A stretch of DNA of 64,000 bases from the NCBI GenBank assembly GCA_963969345.1, contig OZ017770.1:3295246-3359245 (forward strand), written 5' to 3'. Both the position numbers and the translations under genes were made by a program. Positions 46,928 to 58,735 of the stretch are shown piece by piece. The first letter of the stretch is position 1; the number at the start of each line of letters is the position of its first letter. Source of the DNA: Turbatrix aceti (lineage: Eukaryota > Nematoda > Chromadorea > Rhabditida > Panagrolaimidae). The notes beneath the pieces were generated by a model. That model did not search any database and was not told where the DNA came from. It saw only the letters and a list, made by a program, of their open reading frames with translations.

Positions 46928-48194
46928 AGTTGTCTCTCGATCAACATCCTAATGATCACAGATCTCTAGTACCTAGGCGGGGTCGATCTGATTGCGTGAG
47001 ATCATGGAGATTTTGATCGTCTGTAGTCATTCTTATTTTTCATACACACGACGAAGGTCTAAACATATGACCAATGATTGCATCAATTTTGCATCACACG
47101 AGGAAAGGTTGTTGGTAACGCGTTTGGCATTCATAGCGTCGAAACGACCCAGCAATTCAACGTTTCCCGCGCATCGTGCCTTTCTCACGATACCGTCGCT
47201 CCATTCCGTCTCCAAGGTGATCATCAATCACATCTCCCCTCCCCCCACGTGGCTTTCCGCATTCGGCGATCGAGTGTAAGTGCACGCGTCTGACTTCCTT
47301 CTCTCCTTTCTAAACCCTGTTTTTGCTTCGCCCCCTCCCTCCCCTTCGTCATCCATGCGATCATGTGCGTCACGCTTGTGTATATGCAAAAGTGACTATT
47401 TTATCTGTTACTTACTTCTCTTCCTTTTGAGCCAATGCAGATTTCAACGAAACAAATTTGTCAGTTACAACGAAACAAAAAAGAGTTTCGTTCATCTGAT
47501 ACATAATCATGCAAAAAAATAAAGAAAAGAGAAATGTTCCGTCGTTCATACCAAGATATTCTATGACTTCAACTCGTTTGTTGCGAACAATCGTACCGTA
47601 CAAGTAGTCCTAATTCAGCTTACCATTCCATTAGGGTAGAAGATTTGAGTTAACCTTTGATAAACCAAAGAAAAAAACAGGGATTTGTGAGTGAGAAACA
47701 AATACAACAATAATACATATCTGTGAATGAAGGGGCAGACTATACACACGATCAAAACAGGAGTTTTAACGCAACTTTCTGAAATGAAAGACACGACAAC
47801 GGTAGTTGGCAAACAAAAAAAAACTATAAAACACGGGTAAGTGGATATAAGAAAACATACGTCATGGGAAAGATAGTACATAACCGCAAACTATTCAGGA
47901 TCGACTGTACAGTACAATTGAAAAAACCAAATATGGGAAAAGAAATCTATGGTACAACAACAAACAATCAGCGTAAACCCATATAAACCCCGAAGAAAAA
48001 ATAGACAACGCGATTAGAGCCAAAATAGACGAAATAAAAGACAAAAAAAACGATTATACATAATTTTAGGTGATTTAAAAGAAATAGTGATAATTGCTTT
48101 GATACTATATACAATTACAATCATGCAAATGATGCAAGTGTAGTGTTTTTTGACAGTGTGATCAACAGACGGTCTTTTTTCAGTTCATCCACTG
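46928..48194. other. Intergenic region, no gene seen
   Basis: About 1.3 kb between the HPPD promoter and the 3' end of the myotubularin gene. The strand changes composition from C/T-rich (47160-47420) to A-rich (47650-48100). No ORF has splice logic or family resemblance. Confidence 0.5.
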
Positions 48195-50840
48195 CTACTT
48201 CACGGAAATTTTCGAACGTGTCGTGGGGACTTTTTCATTGTTTTCCATGCACTGTGATCCACCGTGACTGGACCGAGATTTTGCCGACGACGTATCAAGA
48301 CCATTGCATTTACCGTTCTAAATTTAGAATTCCCGTTTAAAACAAGGTCACAGTCAAAAAACATCGAAGACCGTCAACTCACTCGGTAGTTATTGATCGG
48401 TGGTGAGGGCTTGTTGGATGGCGGTTCCGACAACTGCATTTTCGACATGTCCTTGTGTAGTTGATCTTTTTCCTAGAAAAAAATGACGTAATCAGTCAGT
48501 TTTTTTTCAACTAAACAAACCACAAATATTTTTCTGAGTTCGTCTTCTTGCTCGATAGCGACCTTCATCAGACCATCGTTATCCAAGAACTCAGCAAAGT
48601 TTCGAGAATGTTGTTTGTCCGAAAGCAAGCCAGTGTTAAAGTTTGTGAAATTGGGTGAACTTGGTGAGTTGTTGTATTTTGTTGTTAAGTTGTGCCTAAA
48701 ATAAATTTATTAGTCAATAAAAAGCATCACGAAAAATCTCACCCATGATTACTGTCATTCAGACTGCTGGTTGACACAGATCGTGAATCCTTGGTTATTC
48801 TGTCGTTTTCGGTACCGTCGATCACACTGTTAACAAGATTCTCGATATCGCTACAACAATACACGTCTTTCCATAATTGAATAGCGTCTATCTTGGTACT
48901 GCACTTGAAGAGATCGCTGTCTTTTTCGTTCTTGGAATACATGTAATTCCGGAATTCGTTGCATTCTTCGTGTAGATAATCCCAAACGCTTCTTATTCGA
49001 TCAGCCGTTACTGCGGAATCCGTTTCTTTTTCCTGGATTCCGTGATGGGCTTTCGCGTGTTTCACACTGTTGAACAGAAAATCTCCAAAAAGGCCAGAAT
49101 AGCTGTGCTGAGCAAGTTTAATCTAAAATTAGGAACATGGCTTCATCGATTCTATTAAATATTTTAACTAACCAAAAATCGCTGATTGAATTCGAATTTT
49201 CGAGGGTTTTGAACCCATAGCTGATAAACACAATCGAGGAACTGCAAAAAGATTGGAGATTTTTCGTTGGGATCCTCGTTGAGCACACCATTGCGATCGG
49301 CAAACTTGTGACCAAATTCAATCCAGTCACGTTGGATCAGGTATTTAAAACCCTAAAGTACACAAATTAGTTGGATAGAGCAAATAAATATGCTAGCAAA
49401 CCTTAAACGTTCTGTAGTACGCATCACTCATAACTTTGACAAGAGCAACGATCTGCGTTGTCCTATCCCAGCCATCAGAGCAATGCACCAACACAGATTG
49501 ACCCGAGCGAAGCGCCACAGCACACCGAATGCTGGATCGTAGGAGAAGCATGAGACACTGAATCCACTGAGTTGACTGCAATGATTGGAAGTACGTCGCG
49601 TCATCAGCGGTGGCAAGCGTAAGCCGGAGTTGAGAAAAGCTGTATCGAACGTTGTGAATGTTTGGCAGTGCCATAAATTCGATATCGCAGTTTGTGTAAA
49701 CCTCAACACTTTCGAAACCTCCGCCCTTGGCACGGTTTGCCCAAGCTGCGGCATAGCTACGGGCGTCGACGATCAGAAGCTTCTTTGGGTTCGTAGTCCC
49801 GGGTAGCGTAACGGCTTCGTAGACTGTGTTGATGTATTCGACGTCTTCTCCAGGAGGCGCACCGAGCCAGCTGACTTTTGGCTGTGAAGATCGAAGCAAA
49901 ACTCCTCCGGCAGAACTTTTCCAGATGGCAGTCGGAAAACGATTATAGAATCTTCCCTGGCATGATTTTCCGAGATCCCCGGTGGACTTTGGAATGATAA
50001 GAAACTTGGGATAAGTGTCGCAAATACTGAAAAATAAAGCTCAAAATCCATTTAATTGTCATATAAAAATTCTTACCAGAAATCAGCGTTCTTATCGGTG
50101 ATCTCCCACTTCTCAGTGAATTTCAAGCGTTTGAAGTCGTCTTGCAATAACTCCTTGTTTTCTTTCTGCTCATTATAGGGAAAATCAGTGTTATTCGGAA
50201 ACGTTTTGAGCCATTTAAGATCGGAATTGTCTTTAGAAAAGCGATAGGCATATATATCATTCAAGTAGGACCGTTTATGCGTTGCAAGTAGCGTTAACTT
50301 TTTGAAAAGCTCGATTGCAGCCTCTCTTGACTTCGCTTTCACACTATAAAAGAACGATTGTTATGATCACGTGGAGTGGTAAAGTTCGCGGGATGCAACA
50401 ACACTTACCGGAACACACGACCCATCTTTGAGTTGAGCAGGCAGACATTTTCGTTGGCTTCGACGCTTTCAAGCATCAAAATCGGTAACGAAGTACCCCC
50501 GGTTTGCTTGATATCAATGATAATCCGATACTGACTAATGAAGATCTTAGACTTGACAAGACTTGCTTTAAAGAGCTCAAGGGTCTCGCCAGGCAACGGT
50601 TTTGTTGGTGGAGGTTCAACTGCCTTGGACACAGCAGTTTCCTGCAACATTAAAAAAATACGTAACGCAGTCGGCGATGTAAAGGGAAAAAATAAAATTT
50701 ACGAGCTGTGATTCTCCTCTTTTTCTCGAGGATACTATTTTTGTCCTTACCGGTAGTGTAGAGCCGTTCCTCAGAGCATCGTAATCAGTGCTATCATCGA
50801 GTAAGTGTTCATAGGGTTTTTCGGCCACTTCAGCAGGCAT
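48195..50840 (-). CDS. Myotubularin-family phosphoinositide 3-phosphatase
   Basis: Nine exons (50840-50751, 50641-50409, 50343-50077, 50026-49402, 49352-49173, 49122-48743, 48695-48521, 48472-48383, 48317-48195) give 720 residues. A PH-GRAM domain (about residues 40-150) is followed by the catalytic domain, with KKLLIVDARSYAAAWANRAKGGG-type sequence, PNIHNVR, and the active-site loop VHCSDGWDRTTQIVAL with the C-x5-R motif intact. It should hydrolyse PI3P and PI(3,5)P2 on endosomal membranes. The core is closest to MTMR3/MTMR4 by eye, but the C terminus (serine-rich, ending TTRSKISVK) has no FYVE finger. The WIEFGHKFADRNG and SPIFLQFLDCVYQLW blocks follow as in all active family members. Confidence 0.92.
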
Positions 50841-51688
50841 TAGTACACGGATTACTTTTGATGTATTCAGTTAAGATGTCAACGACAGATAATCAGTACA
50901 CGACCAAATAACTAAAAAACGGCCAACGAATTAGAGTAATTTCACGTTCAATGGTGAAAAAACACGCTATTGCAAATGAACTAAAACAGTCTTGCAAAAC
51001 ACGTGCTCTCGAAATACGAAGAAAAAAGTTGAAAAGCAATCAACACAACAATTGTTTCCGCCAGCAGGCCAATTATCAGAGATGATATGGAACTCAGTGA
51101 ACAAAAAATCAGTCAGAATTAAATCCAAAGTTAACAAACAGATATCAGAGATCAAAGTTATGCATACGCACAATTGATGGCACGTGGCCAAGCATTGGAA
51201 ATAGATATCACGCTACGCACAGTGATAAATTAATATTTTCATGTGAGAAAGGAGTAGATCTCAATTCCTGACGTACAAAAATACGCACCTATTGATTTGT
51301 TTAGCAACGAGTCAGCATGTATGCAGAAGCGAAGGGGGAAGACACGAGCGCGCCAGTTTGTTTGTCCGCATGCGTGTGTGTTCGTTTCGGGCAAGAAAGA
51401 AACCCGCGTCGCGACCGAAGGGAGTCTTGCATTTTGCGCTCTAGCTTGTGTTGTTTTTTGCAGGCTCTCGGATTACTCAATGACCAGTTGAATGACCCAC
51501 ACAAACTGATTAATTTTTTTCATTTATAACTTTTTTCAAAAACTGTGATTTCACCTTGATGTGTCAGGAAATTTTGCAAATCTGCACAGTAATTGATGGG
51601 ACCCACAAAATCGCACGGTGATTTTTTTATTTGCACATGAAAGCAACACGAGAACCTGTTTTTCTGTTTAAAAAAATGAGGTAATGCG
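50841..51688. other. Intergenic spacer
   Basis: About 850 bp: the promoter side of the myotubularin gene and the 3' flank of the flavodoxin-like gene. The open frames at 51297-51529 overlap on both strands and are probably chance. Confidence 0.5.
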
Positions 51689-52975
51689 CTAATCAAATTT
51701 TTCATGATCAGTATCATCGTCTGACGTCAGGTAGCTCATCGCCGTGTCGGATCCGCTGTCTTTGCGCTTGTATTCTGCTTGCTTGCGTCTTCGAACGGTT
51801 GATCCGGAAGCTCCGAGGCCGATTCTCTTCGTTTTGTACCTTATCTCGGTCATCCAGACGTCAAAGTAGTCAGTGAGCTGTGCTTTCTGACAAATGGCGC
51901 TGTCACATAACTCGTTAGCACCCAATTTAGAGAAATGTATTTTGAATTTTTCAATGATCTGAAAGCATTGTTATGAGCATCGAGATGAATGATAAGCGGT
52001 GGTAAATCATACCGAGGGGCTGTTATCATCGTGGTTATGATCCTCGGAGAGTGCAATCACAGAGAACGCGACGTTATTCAATAATTCGGCATCACGTTGC
52101 TTGAATCGTGTCTCTTTTAGCCATTCAAAGAGTACATTAACTTCCGGTGGTTCATCTGTACTGTGTTCAGCGTTCACAATAAAAAGGCAAACACCCTATA
52201 AAAAAATTATTAATTTTATACGACGACATTTCATTGATAATGGTTTTGCTTCTGATTGCCTCCTTTCCGGGAAGAAGGAAGGGAAAAACGGGGTGGTTGA
52301 TACGTATCATAACATGCTAGGGACTTTCTAGGGGTCTGCGAGCGACAACACAGCTTGATAAACTGTTTTGGAATTTTTTAAAGGTGTGCAAACAGAATTT
52401 CCAAACAACAAGAAACTATGATCATGAAACTGAACCCATGTTGGTTTTCAGAAAAACATGTCTTACAATAATTCAACACTCACTTTGTATCGCTTAAATC
52501 CATCCAAATCCGTATCAGCCAGTTTTACGACAAGCGGATCCATGTTTTCAAGTTTCTCCGCAGCGTCAAACGCCAATTTCTTCACTGTTGTTCCCGTTCC
52601 ACAATAAAATATAGTTAATTCCATTCTTTTATTGTTTTCTTTCTGCCTTTTACGTTCATCTCGTTTTTGTTGCTAAAAGTGAATTGAATACAGAAAATAT
52701 GAATTATATCTGTCGTCAAAAAGCCTTACTTTTCTGACGATGTAATACTCGTTATAAACGTTATGTGCTTTGCGATAGAGAAGATACATTATTCCAGGCA
52801 TTAAAATACCAAACATCGCAGTTATATATAAAAGCCAATCATCCTTTTCGGCATATCGAATAAATTTTTCAAGAGATGATACTGGTTGTGTCGCAGAAGA
52901 TGCATCACGAGCGGCACCAGGTGTACGGAACATATTACGATCCGGAGGCACCATTCCTGCCATTGCGAAAAACAT
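51689..52975 (-). CDS. Membrane-anchored flavodoxin-like protein (TYW1 N-half type)
   Basis: Four exons (52975-52730, 52672-52484, 52195-52013, 51958-51689) give 295 residues. A hydrophobic helix (WLLYITAMFGILMPGIMYLLY, about residues 47-67) is followed by a basic stretch and a flavodoxin-like domain. An FMN-phosphate-loop-like segment FYCGTGTTVKKLA stands where TYW1 and diflavin reductases have YGSQTGTA. Later blocks (KRYKGVCLFIVNAEHSTDEPP, NVLFEWLKE, LLNNVAFSVIALSED) match the TYW1 N-terminal half, and the C terminus is charged with many serines. TYW1 normally continues into a radical SAM domain for wybutosine synthesis; here the frame ends without any CxxxCxxC motif. It may be a stand-alone electron-transfer or regulatory protein on the ER. 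Family assignment is moderately sure; function is inferred. Confidence 0.7.
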
Positions 52976-53462
52976 TCGGCTTTGGTGTTGATTAATAATT
53001 CAGCACAAAAAATGCGGTTTTTAAAAAAAGAGTCGTGCCCGATCGAAACAAACCGCAGTTGCTGTGCGTTCCTCGGACTGCAGGAGGACAACACCACGAC
53101 CACCGCTGCCAGCAGCGATGAAAGCAGTTAAAGGCTAGCGAATACTTTGTCTCCTATGCGAGCGAACGTTATGCATTTTGCCAACGACTGCACACCCTTG
53201 CTTTCGGCATATGGACACACACTCAGAAACAACATGAAGACGAAGAAGAGGCATTCTATGGAGATGCAAGGAACTGAATGTTCCAATTCGAGTTCTTTTC
53301 GCTGATGACTCGCAGGCGGAAGAAAACGTTCTTCAGATTATAATGCTTGCAGCGCTAAATTGAGTACAAATCACGGATGCGATTTTTATCTCCCGAAAAA
53401 AGAACGGGTCAACAAGCGCAGACAAATTTGGAAAGACGAAATACGGGCATTTGCATGTAAAA
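52976..53462. other. Divergent promoter region
   Basis: About 490 bp between the divergent starts of the flavodoxin-like and glycosyltransferase-like genes. No gene was recognised. Confidence 0.5.
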
Positions 53463-54562
53463 ATGAGGTTGAAATCTCGTTTGGTAGTTTTTCTCAAAGT
53501 TGGGCTTTTGCTGCTCATTTTGTATCTTGGCTATAAGTACTACTTCTGGAACGATATTGAGTACACCGCCGTTGCCAACAGAGTCTACAAAAAGCAATTC
53601 TCGCCTTCAATTTTTGCCACTGTTGTTGGATTGAAACCGTATCCATTTGTTTGTCAAAAAAATTGTAACAAATTCGAACTTCGTTTTTTTAGGAAGCCTG
53701 GATAAAAAACACCTGGTATAAGCGAACTGATGATTACCAACTATTTTCACCGTATCCGAACAACAATGTTACGATGTACCTTCCCCGGTGGTTTGCATCC
53801 CCATCGCATGACATTACATCCGGAAATCTTCACTGGTACGTTGACAGATATGGTCTAATTGTTCAAAGTTACCCTCATTTTTTAGGTGGCTCAGTAAGTG
53901 GCTCGTTGGACGAAATGATACGTCAAATTATGATTTTTACGTTTTTACGCTTGATTCCACGTATTTGATCACGAACAATTTGAGGCAGAATCTTCGTCAA
54001 TTCGATAAAAATCAAAAATCCTTTTTTGTTATTGGCAATGTAAGTGCAATATTTTTTTGTAAATGACAAAATTTCTGTTTCTTTTTAGTGCTCAAATTCG
54101 GCTAATCATTTGCCAGCTATCGTGCTTTCAAATGCCATGCTTCATGAATTATCGAAGCACTCCAACTATGCAAAGCCAAATGATAGCGACATCTGTAAAT
54201 CATTAAAGGCGTTGAATGCTGATGAATTCGAACTCAACGTCGACGAGGCCGGAAAAATGAAGTTGATAACCCCTATATTTTTTGTTTTTAAAAAATAGTT
54301 TTTTTTCAGATATCTTGATGTTCAAAGGCATTTTTCAAGAAGTGAAATGGACGTCACTCAAGCGGCATACGGAAAATACACAGATGGCAAAGAGGTATAG
54401 TATTCTCTGCCTTGAGTCATCCATAAAAAAACCTTTTAAAATGCCGATTTACAGATCTTCGAAAAACTAAGCAGCGGAATCATCGCGTTCCACAACGTTA
54501 CCACGCTGGAGCACGAAATGCTTGATACATATTTATATCGACTAAACAAACGCGAGTTATGA
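53463..54562 (+). CDS. C1GALT/GT31-like type II membrane protein without DxD
   Basis: Best model: exon 1 53463 to about 53625 (donor uncertain), then 53693-53835, 53886-54039, 54089-54261, 54310-54394 and 54455-54562, about 270 residues. A short cytosolic head and one signal-anchor helix (about residues 6-23) fit a type II Golgi protein. Blocks align by eye with core 1 beta-1,3-galactosyltransferase: EAWIKNTWYKR, GNLHWWLSKWL, YDFYVFTLDSTYLITNNLRQNLRQF, SDICKSLKALN, and a C-terminal SGIIAFHNVTTLEHEMLDTYLYRL equivalent to the enzyme's final FHYVDSTTMYELEYLVY region. The metal-binding DDD of active enzymes is replaced by LDS. COSMC, the chaperone paralogue of the same family, has also lost it. 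It may therefore be a pseudoenzyme or chaperone-like protein. Confidence 0.65.
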
Positions 54563-54857
54563 TTGATTTGTTTATGACACTTTTTTAACACCTAAAAGAA
54601 GAGTATGTCGTGAATGACAATGCAATAAATCTAAAATGAAGTATGTGTCATTAAAAGGCAATAATTACGCGAATTGATACAATAAAGAAACACTATTGTC
54701 ATTTAACGCTGTTTAGTGGATTTTCCGTGAAGCCATATAATCGGACGCCAAAGAACTTTTTGAATTTTTAGTTGTAGTGACGAAAATATGAAAAATACCC
54801 TGCCACTTCTCCCGAACTGGGCGCTTTTGTCGTTTTTTTGTTCACCGTTGCTTTTTG

Positions 54858-55267
54858 TTAGCGTCGGCAAAACAGACATCTGATTAAGCTCAAAGCAAAG
54901 CTGATAAGCACGACGATACCCAGAGCAACAAGGAGGTAAAAGAACCACGCCTGCAAAACAACAGACAATAATTAGGGAAACGACAAGCAAAAATTTGTTT
55001 ATACCTGGAGATGAAAGCAGCAGGCATTATTCAAGTCGCCACAGCACTTGTAGTGATAGAAAAAGGTGCTCGCGGGGCACTCGGCTCCGACTAGTGGGAT
55101 TGGACACCATTTTCTTCCATTCTGCAAGAGTACAGACGGTCAAAATAAATTAGAAAAAAAGTGTAAACCTCAATTTCAGTGGCTTTGGAAGCCTGTGATG
55201 CTAGGTCGTCACCCTGACTGAGGGTGACAAGCAACGCTACGGCAGTGACAGATAACGAGGATAGCAT
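54858..55267 (-). CDS. Small cysteine-rich single-pass membrane protein (STMC6-like)
   Basis: Three exons (55267-55169, 55121-55005, 54950-54858) give 102 residues. A signal peptide (MLSSLSVTAVALLVTLS) is followed by a compact cysteine motif: W-C, then C, then CCGD, then CC just before the membrane helix AWFFYLLVALGIVVLISFAL, with a basic cysteine-containing tail (IRCLFCRR). The C...CCG...CC-plus-helix layout is that of the STMC6 superfamily (Shisa, VOPP1, WBP1/WBP1L), whose members act in membrane-protein trafficking. The usual PPxY-bearing cytosolic tail is missing. Its tail-to-tail neighbour is the GT31-like gene, 296 bp away. Assignment rests on the motif and topology only. Confidence 0.65.
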
Positions 55268-58200
55268 TGTTTGACTCTGCAAAGTAAAAAAGTGTTGTCT
55301 GACATAAATTACGGTCACCAATAAGATTTATGTATTCATTGTCCAAACAATAAAAAAACAAATAAAAAAATTTCCGCATCAAATTATGACATTACAAAAG
55401 ACAATATGCCTATTTTTAGCGTTACGGATGGAAACAAATAATCGTTCGCGCACCAACAAGGACAGGTGAGGTTGTCTGTTGTCTGACGGAACTCTTCTAA
55501 CACTACTGGGACACATTTTCTTAGTGACCTTGGCGCTAGTGATTTTTATATACGTGAATGCAACAGACTACGCTCAAGTTTTGCATACTTCAGGAAAATG
55601 AAGGAGCATTTTCTCCTCCTTCATATGTGGCTATGCAACCAGGTGGGCTTAAAAGTTTTAAATGCCTCGGCGAGCTATAAATGTGCCGCAAATTGCCACA
55701 CCATAGATTGCATGCCTACAGCACGCTGGTTTCTTGCAATCCACAAATACTTGTTTTTTTTTTTGGTTTTCTGCATGAACAAACACAAAGAAACAACAAC
55801 AAAAAATAAAGAACAAGAAAAAGAGATAATGGAAAAGGGTTCAACCAGAAGGTAACTGAAGGACATGATACAACTCTCTCTTTCTTTCTGTCTCAAATAA
55901 GAGTTCGCGCAAAATTTAGAGCGACCAGTTTTCGCTTTCCTCTTGGACCATGCTTTTCATCAGAATGCAATTAAAGACGGGTTGTTGCCTCTTGGCAGTG
56001 CTTGGCAACGCCGTGAGCCAACCGAATATTTACTAGAAGCATAATATAATCACTTAGGAAGAAGCAAAGCCACAAACTCAGTCAGAGGGCCGTTACAGGT
56101 TGTTTGCCCAGCAGCATTTGCAACATTGGAGTGAGTCTAATTTCACGGTCTGTCCTAATTATCGTGATTAACGCAACATACCCCGCCGACAAACCAGGGT
56201 CGTCGATCAAATTAAAATACCCCATGAATCAATATTTTGTCACGTTTTGAAAAAACTCTCGAGACATCTGTCTGGCGGGGGGTAATCAAGACAATCAACA
56301 ATTGACCTTGGTAGCAAGCATACTTGTAACGTGCTTGATTAGTGAACGAAGGCTGTTGCTAATCCACAAAATGCAAAAAAAAAGCTTTTTTAAACATGTC
56401 AATAGGCTTACGGAGCATCAGAACGGCAAAAAACTCAAAACAAGTGTTCCTAGTCAAGTCAAGCATTTTTTTAAACCCTACGGGCGCTTTCTAAAACATG
56501 CTTTTTTGACACCAAAAGTTTTGCAAAAGAGAAACTCAGTCTAGCACTTGAAACATGTATACAAATCTTCAGGCATTTTTAGCTATATACAACGGTTTGT
56601 TGTGAAACCAAAAACGAGGAAATGGCCTTCCTCCTTCACACGACGCTACGAATGTAAACTTTTTTATAGACCATAAATTTGGGTTTCTTCGCACATCGTT
56701 CGTTACATTTATCGCATATGACGAGAAGACACAAAAATGAATTACTACTTTGAATACTCGATTAGAGAAAAAGTCAAATTTCATCTGTTGGTCGTAACAT
56801 CATCATCATCAGTGTTCGCTAATCCCTGACTATCAATACAGGTACATATACTACGGGTATACCCCCCTTTCAGCTCAGTCCCCGTTCAGCCAGGTAGGCT
56901 TAGCAGGCGCGCACTTTGTTGGTCTCCGTTCGAAAAGAGACGCACTAACCTTATGTAGATCAATTTCACGACAACCAAACAAATAATCTATTCTAATTTT
57001 TTAGGGTCTAAAGTTTTTTTCTCTCGCAAAAGTGCATAAACATATTTACAACCTGTTGAAACCGATGTCGAAAACATGTTAATGCCTTTATTCGTTGCAC
57101 AGGGAGGGGATTATGTGGATTTGAAAAAAAAGTTGGAAAAAAAAGATTTTCAAGTGACCTCGAAAGCAGTCAATCAGTCAAGTGCACTGCGCAACAATGT
57201 TGTGATCCCAGCGGATGTGGTGATCCTTTGTTTGTCAGCTCTGACAGCTGAATAACTTGGCAAAAAAGTCTTTTTTTCTTTTTTTTTCACACGTATTATT
57301 TATGAATCAACAGTGATTTCACTGCCTTATAAAACGCCAGAAGCATGTAATAACGTGAATGCACACCACCACCATCTCCCTTTGAGGGCCACCACCACTG
57401 CTCTGACGGGCACTCTTTGAGGGCCACGGAAATGTGGTACGGAAAGGGTGGAGGGGATGGGGCGCGTCGGCATGAGAGAAAGAACAAAACAGGGCAACAA
57501 CCACATTTTTTTCCGTTCGGGTGGGTTTGAGTCGTCTGGCAACAATGCAAAAAAATACTAAAATTAAAGAAAGAATGTCCCCGCGGCAAGAAAAAAAAGA
57601 TTTTAGAAACTGTTTCAAACGTTGCACGTCGACAACAAGATACGTTGTCAACTGCTTGAAATTGTGAGGGCACACGCGCTTTTGAGGGGGAACAACAACG
57701 AGATAATTTATTTTTATTTTATTTTTGAGCATTTAAGTTTACGTTCTCACGTTTCTAAATGAGTCTTGTTGGCTTTCATTTCTCGTATTTCAGGCCTAGG
57801 AAAGCATAAACATGAACACTTTTTTTTATATATATGCAGATAAGGGCCATGCGTATTTTTCTCAATTTAGAGCATTGATTAGACGGAGGAGGCGTTGTCG
57901 TCCCAACTCCTACCCATCAGTCGTCCGATCAATTGAAAAGTAAACAAAGTAAGCTATCCTCACTTTTATTTCCCTTTTTTTCATGACGAATGTGCTATGT
58001 GTGTTGCGTAAAATGTGCCTAGTCATCGGATTTTTCTGTTTCACCCGCTTCTTGGCGAGTGATTGCGACCACATGTCGATTTATGGAAAAGTTACAAGTC
58101 TCATTTGTTTCGTGAATGTATTATCAATTTGTCAAACGCAGTGATGACACTTGATGATAAAGGCATTTATCCTGTCACATTTGCGAAAACATTACAAACA

Positions 58201-58735
58201 TCGAGGGGGAGACAACGAGGGTGCATTGGCCGACGGGTTGGTGGGCCAATACGAGTCATCGTAACAGTTTAAAGAAAAACGCAGTTTTAAATTATGTTTT
58301 TTGGTGTTGTGACAAAATAAAAGATGTAATAGTAATAACAAAGAAAAACAAGAGTTAACAGAACTTGGCAAGTTGCATGATCAGTGGATATGCACCTATG
58401 TTGCGACAAACGTGTTGCCGCCTGCAAAAAAAAATGAACAAAAAGAATTTGGAGCACATTGTCAGTTGGTAGTAGTACAAGGTTTTGAGGGTAGAAATGC
58501 GTAACTCACAATGAGTACTAGGTAAATAGCGAAAAAAATACACGAAAGTGTTGTGTCATAGAGGTGCTTGGAGTGAAAATACTCATCCATTCTTACACAT
58601 AAATAAAAAATAATGAAAACGCAAACAAAGAAAATGAAACTTAATGCCACCGGAGCAAGAACTCAAAAGTGAGGCACACAAAAATGCCAAACAACGTGTC
58701 AGAAAAAAAGGCTGGTGAGCTTGGATTTCGCGCGT
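55268..58735. other. Long intergenic region (3.5 kb)
   Basis: No gene I can support with confidence. Notable are overlapping open frames in three phases at 57296-57732, caused by a low-stop, C/T-rich segment with a small direct repeat (CTTTGAGGGCCAC at about 57380 and 57410), and a possible two-exon minus-strand frame at about 58300-58640 lacking an ATG. Confidence 0.5.

Noticed and set aside
57296..57732. Three overlapping minus-strand frames of 72-137 codons
   Set aside because: All three frames are open at once because the segment is C/T-rich and stop-poor; none resembles a protein family.
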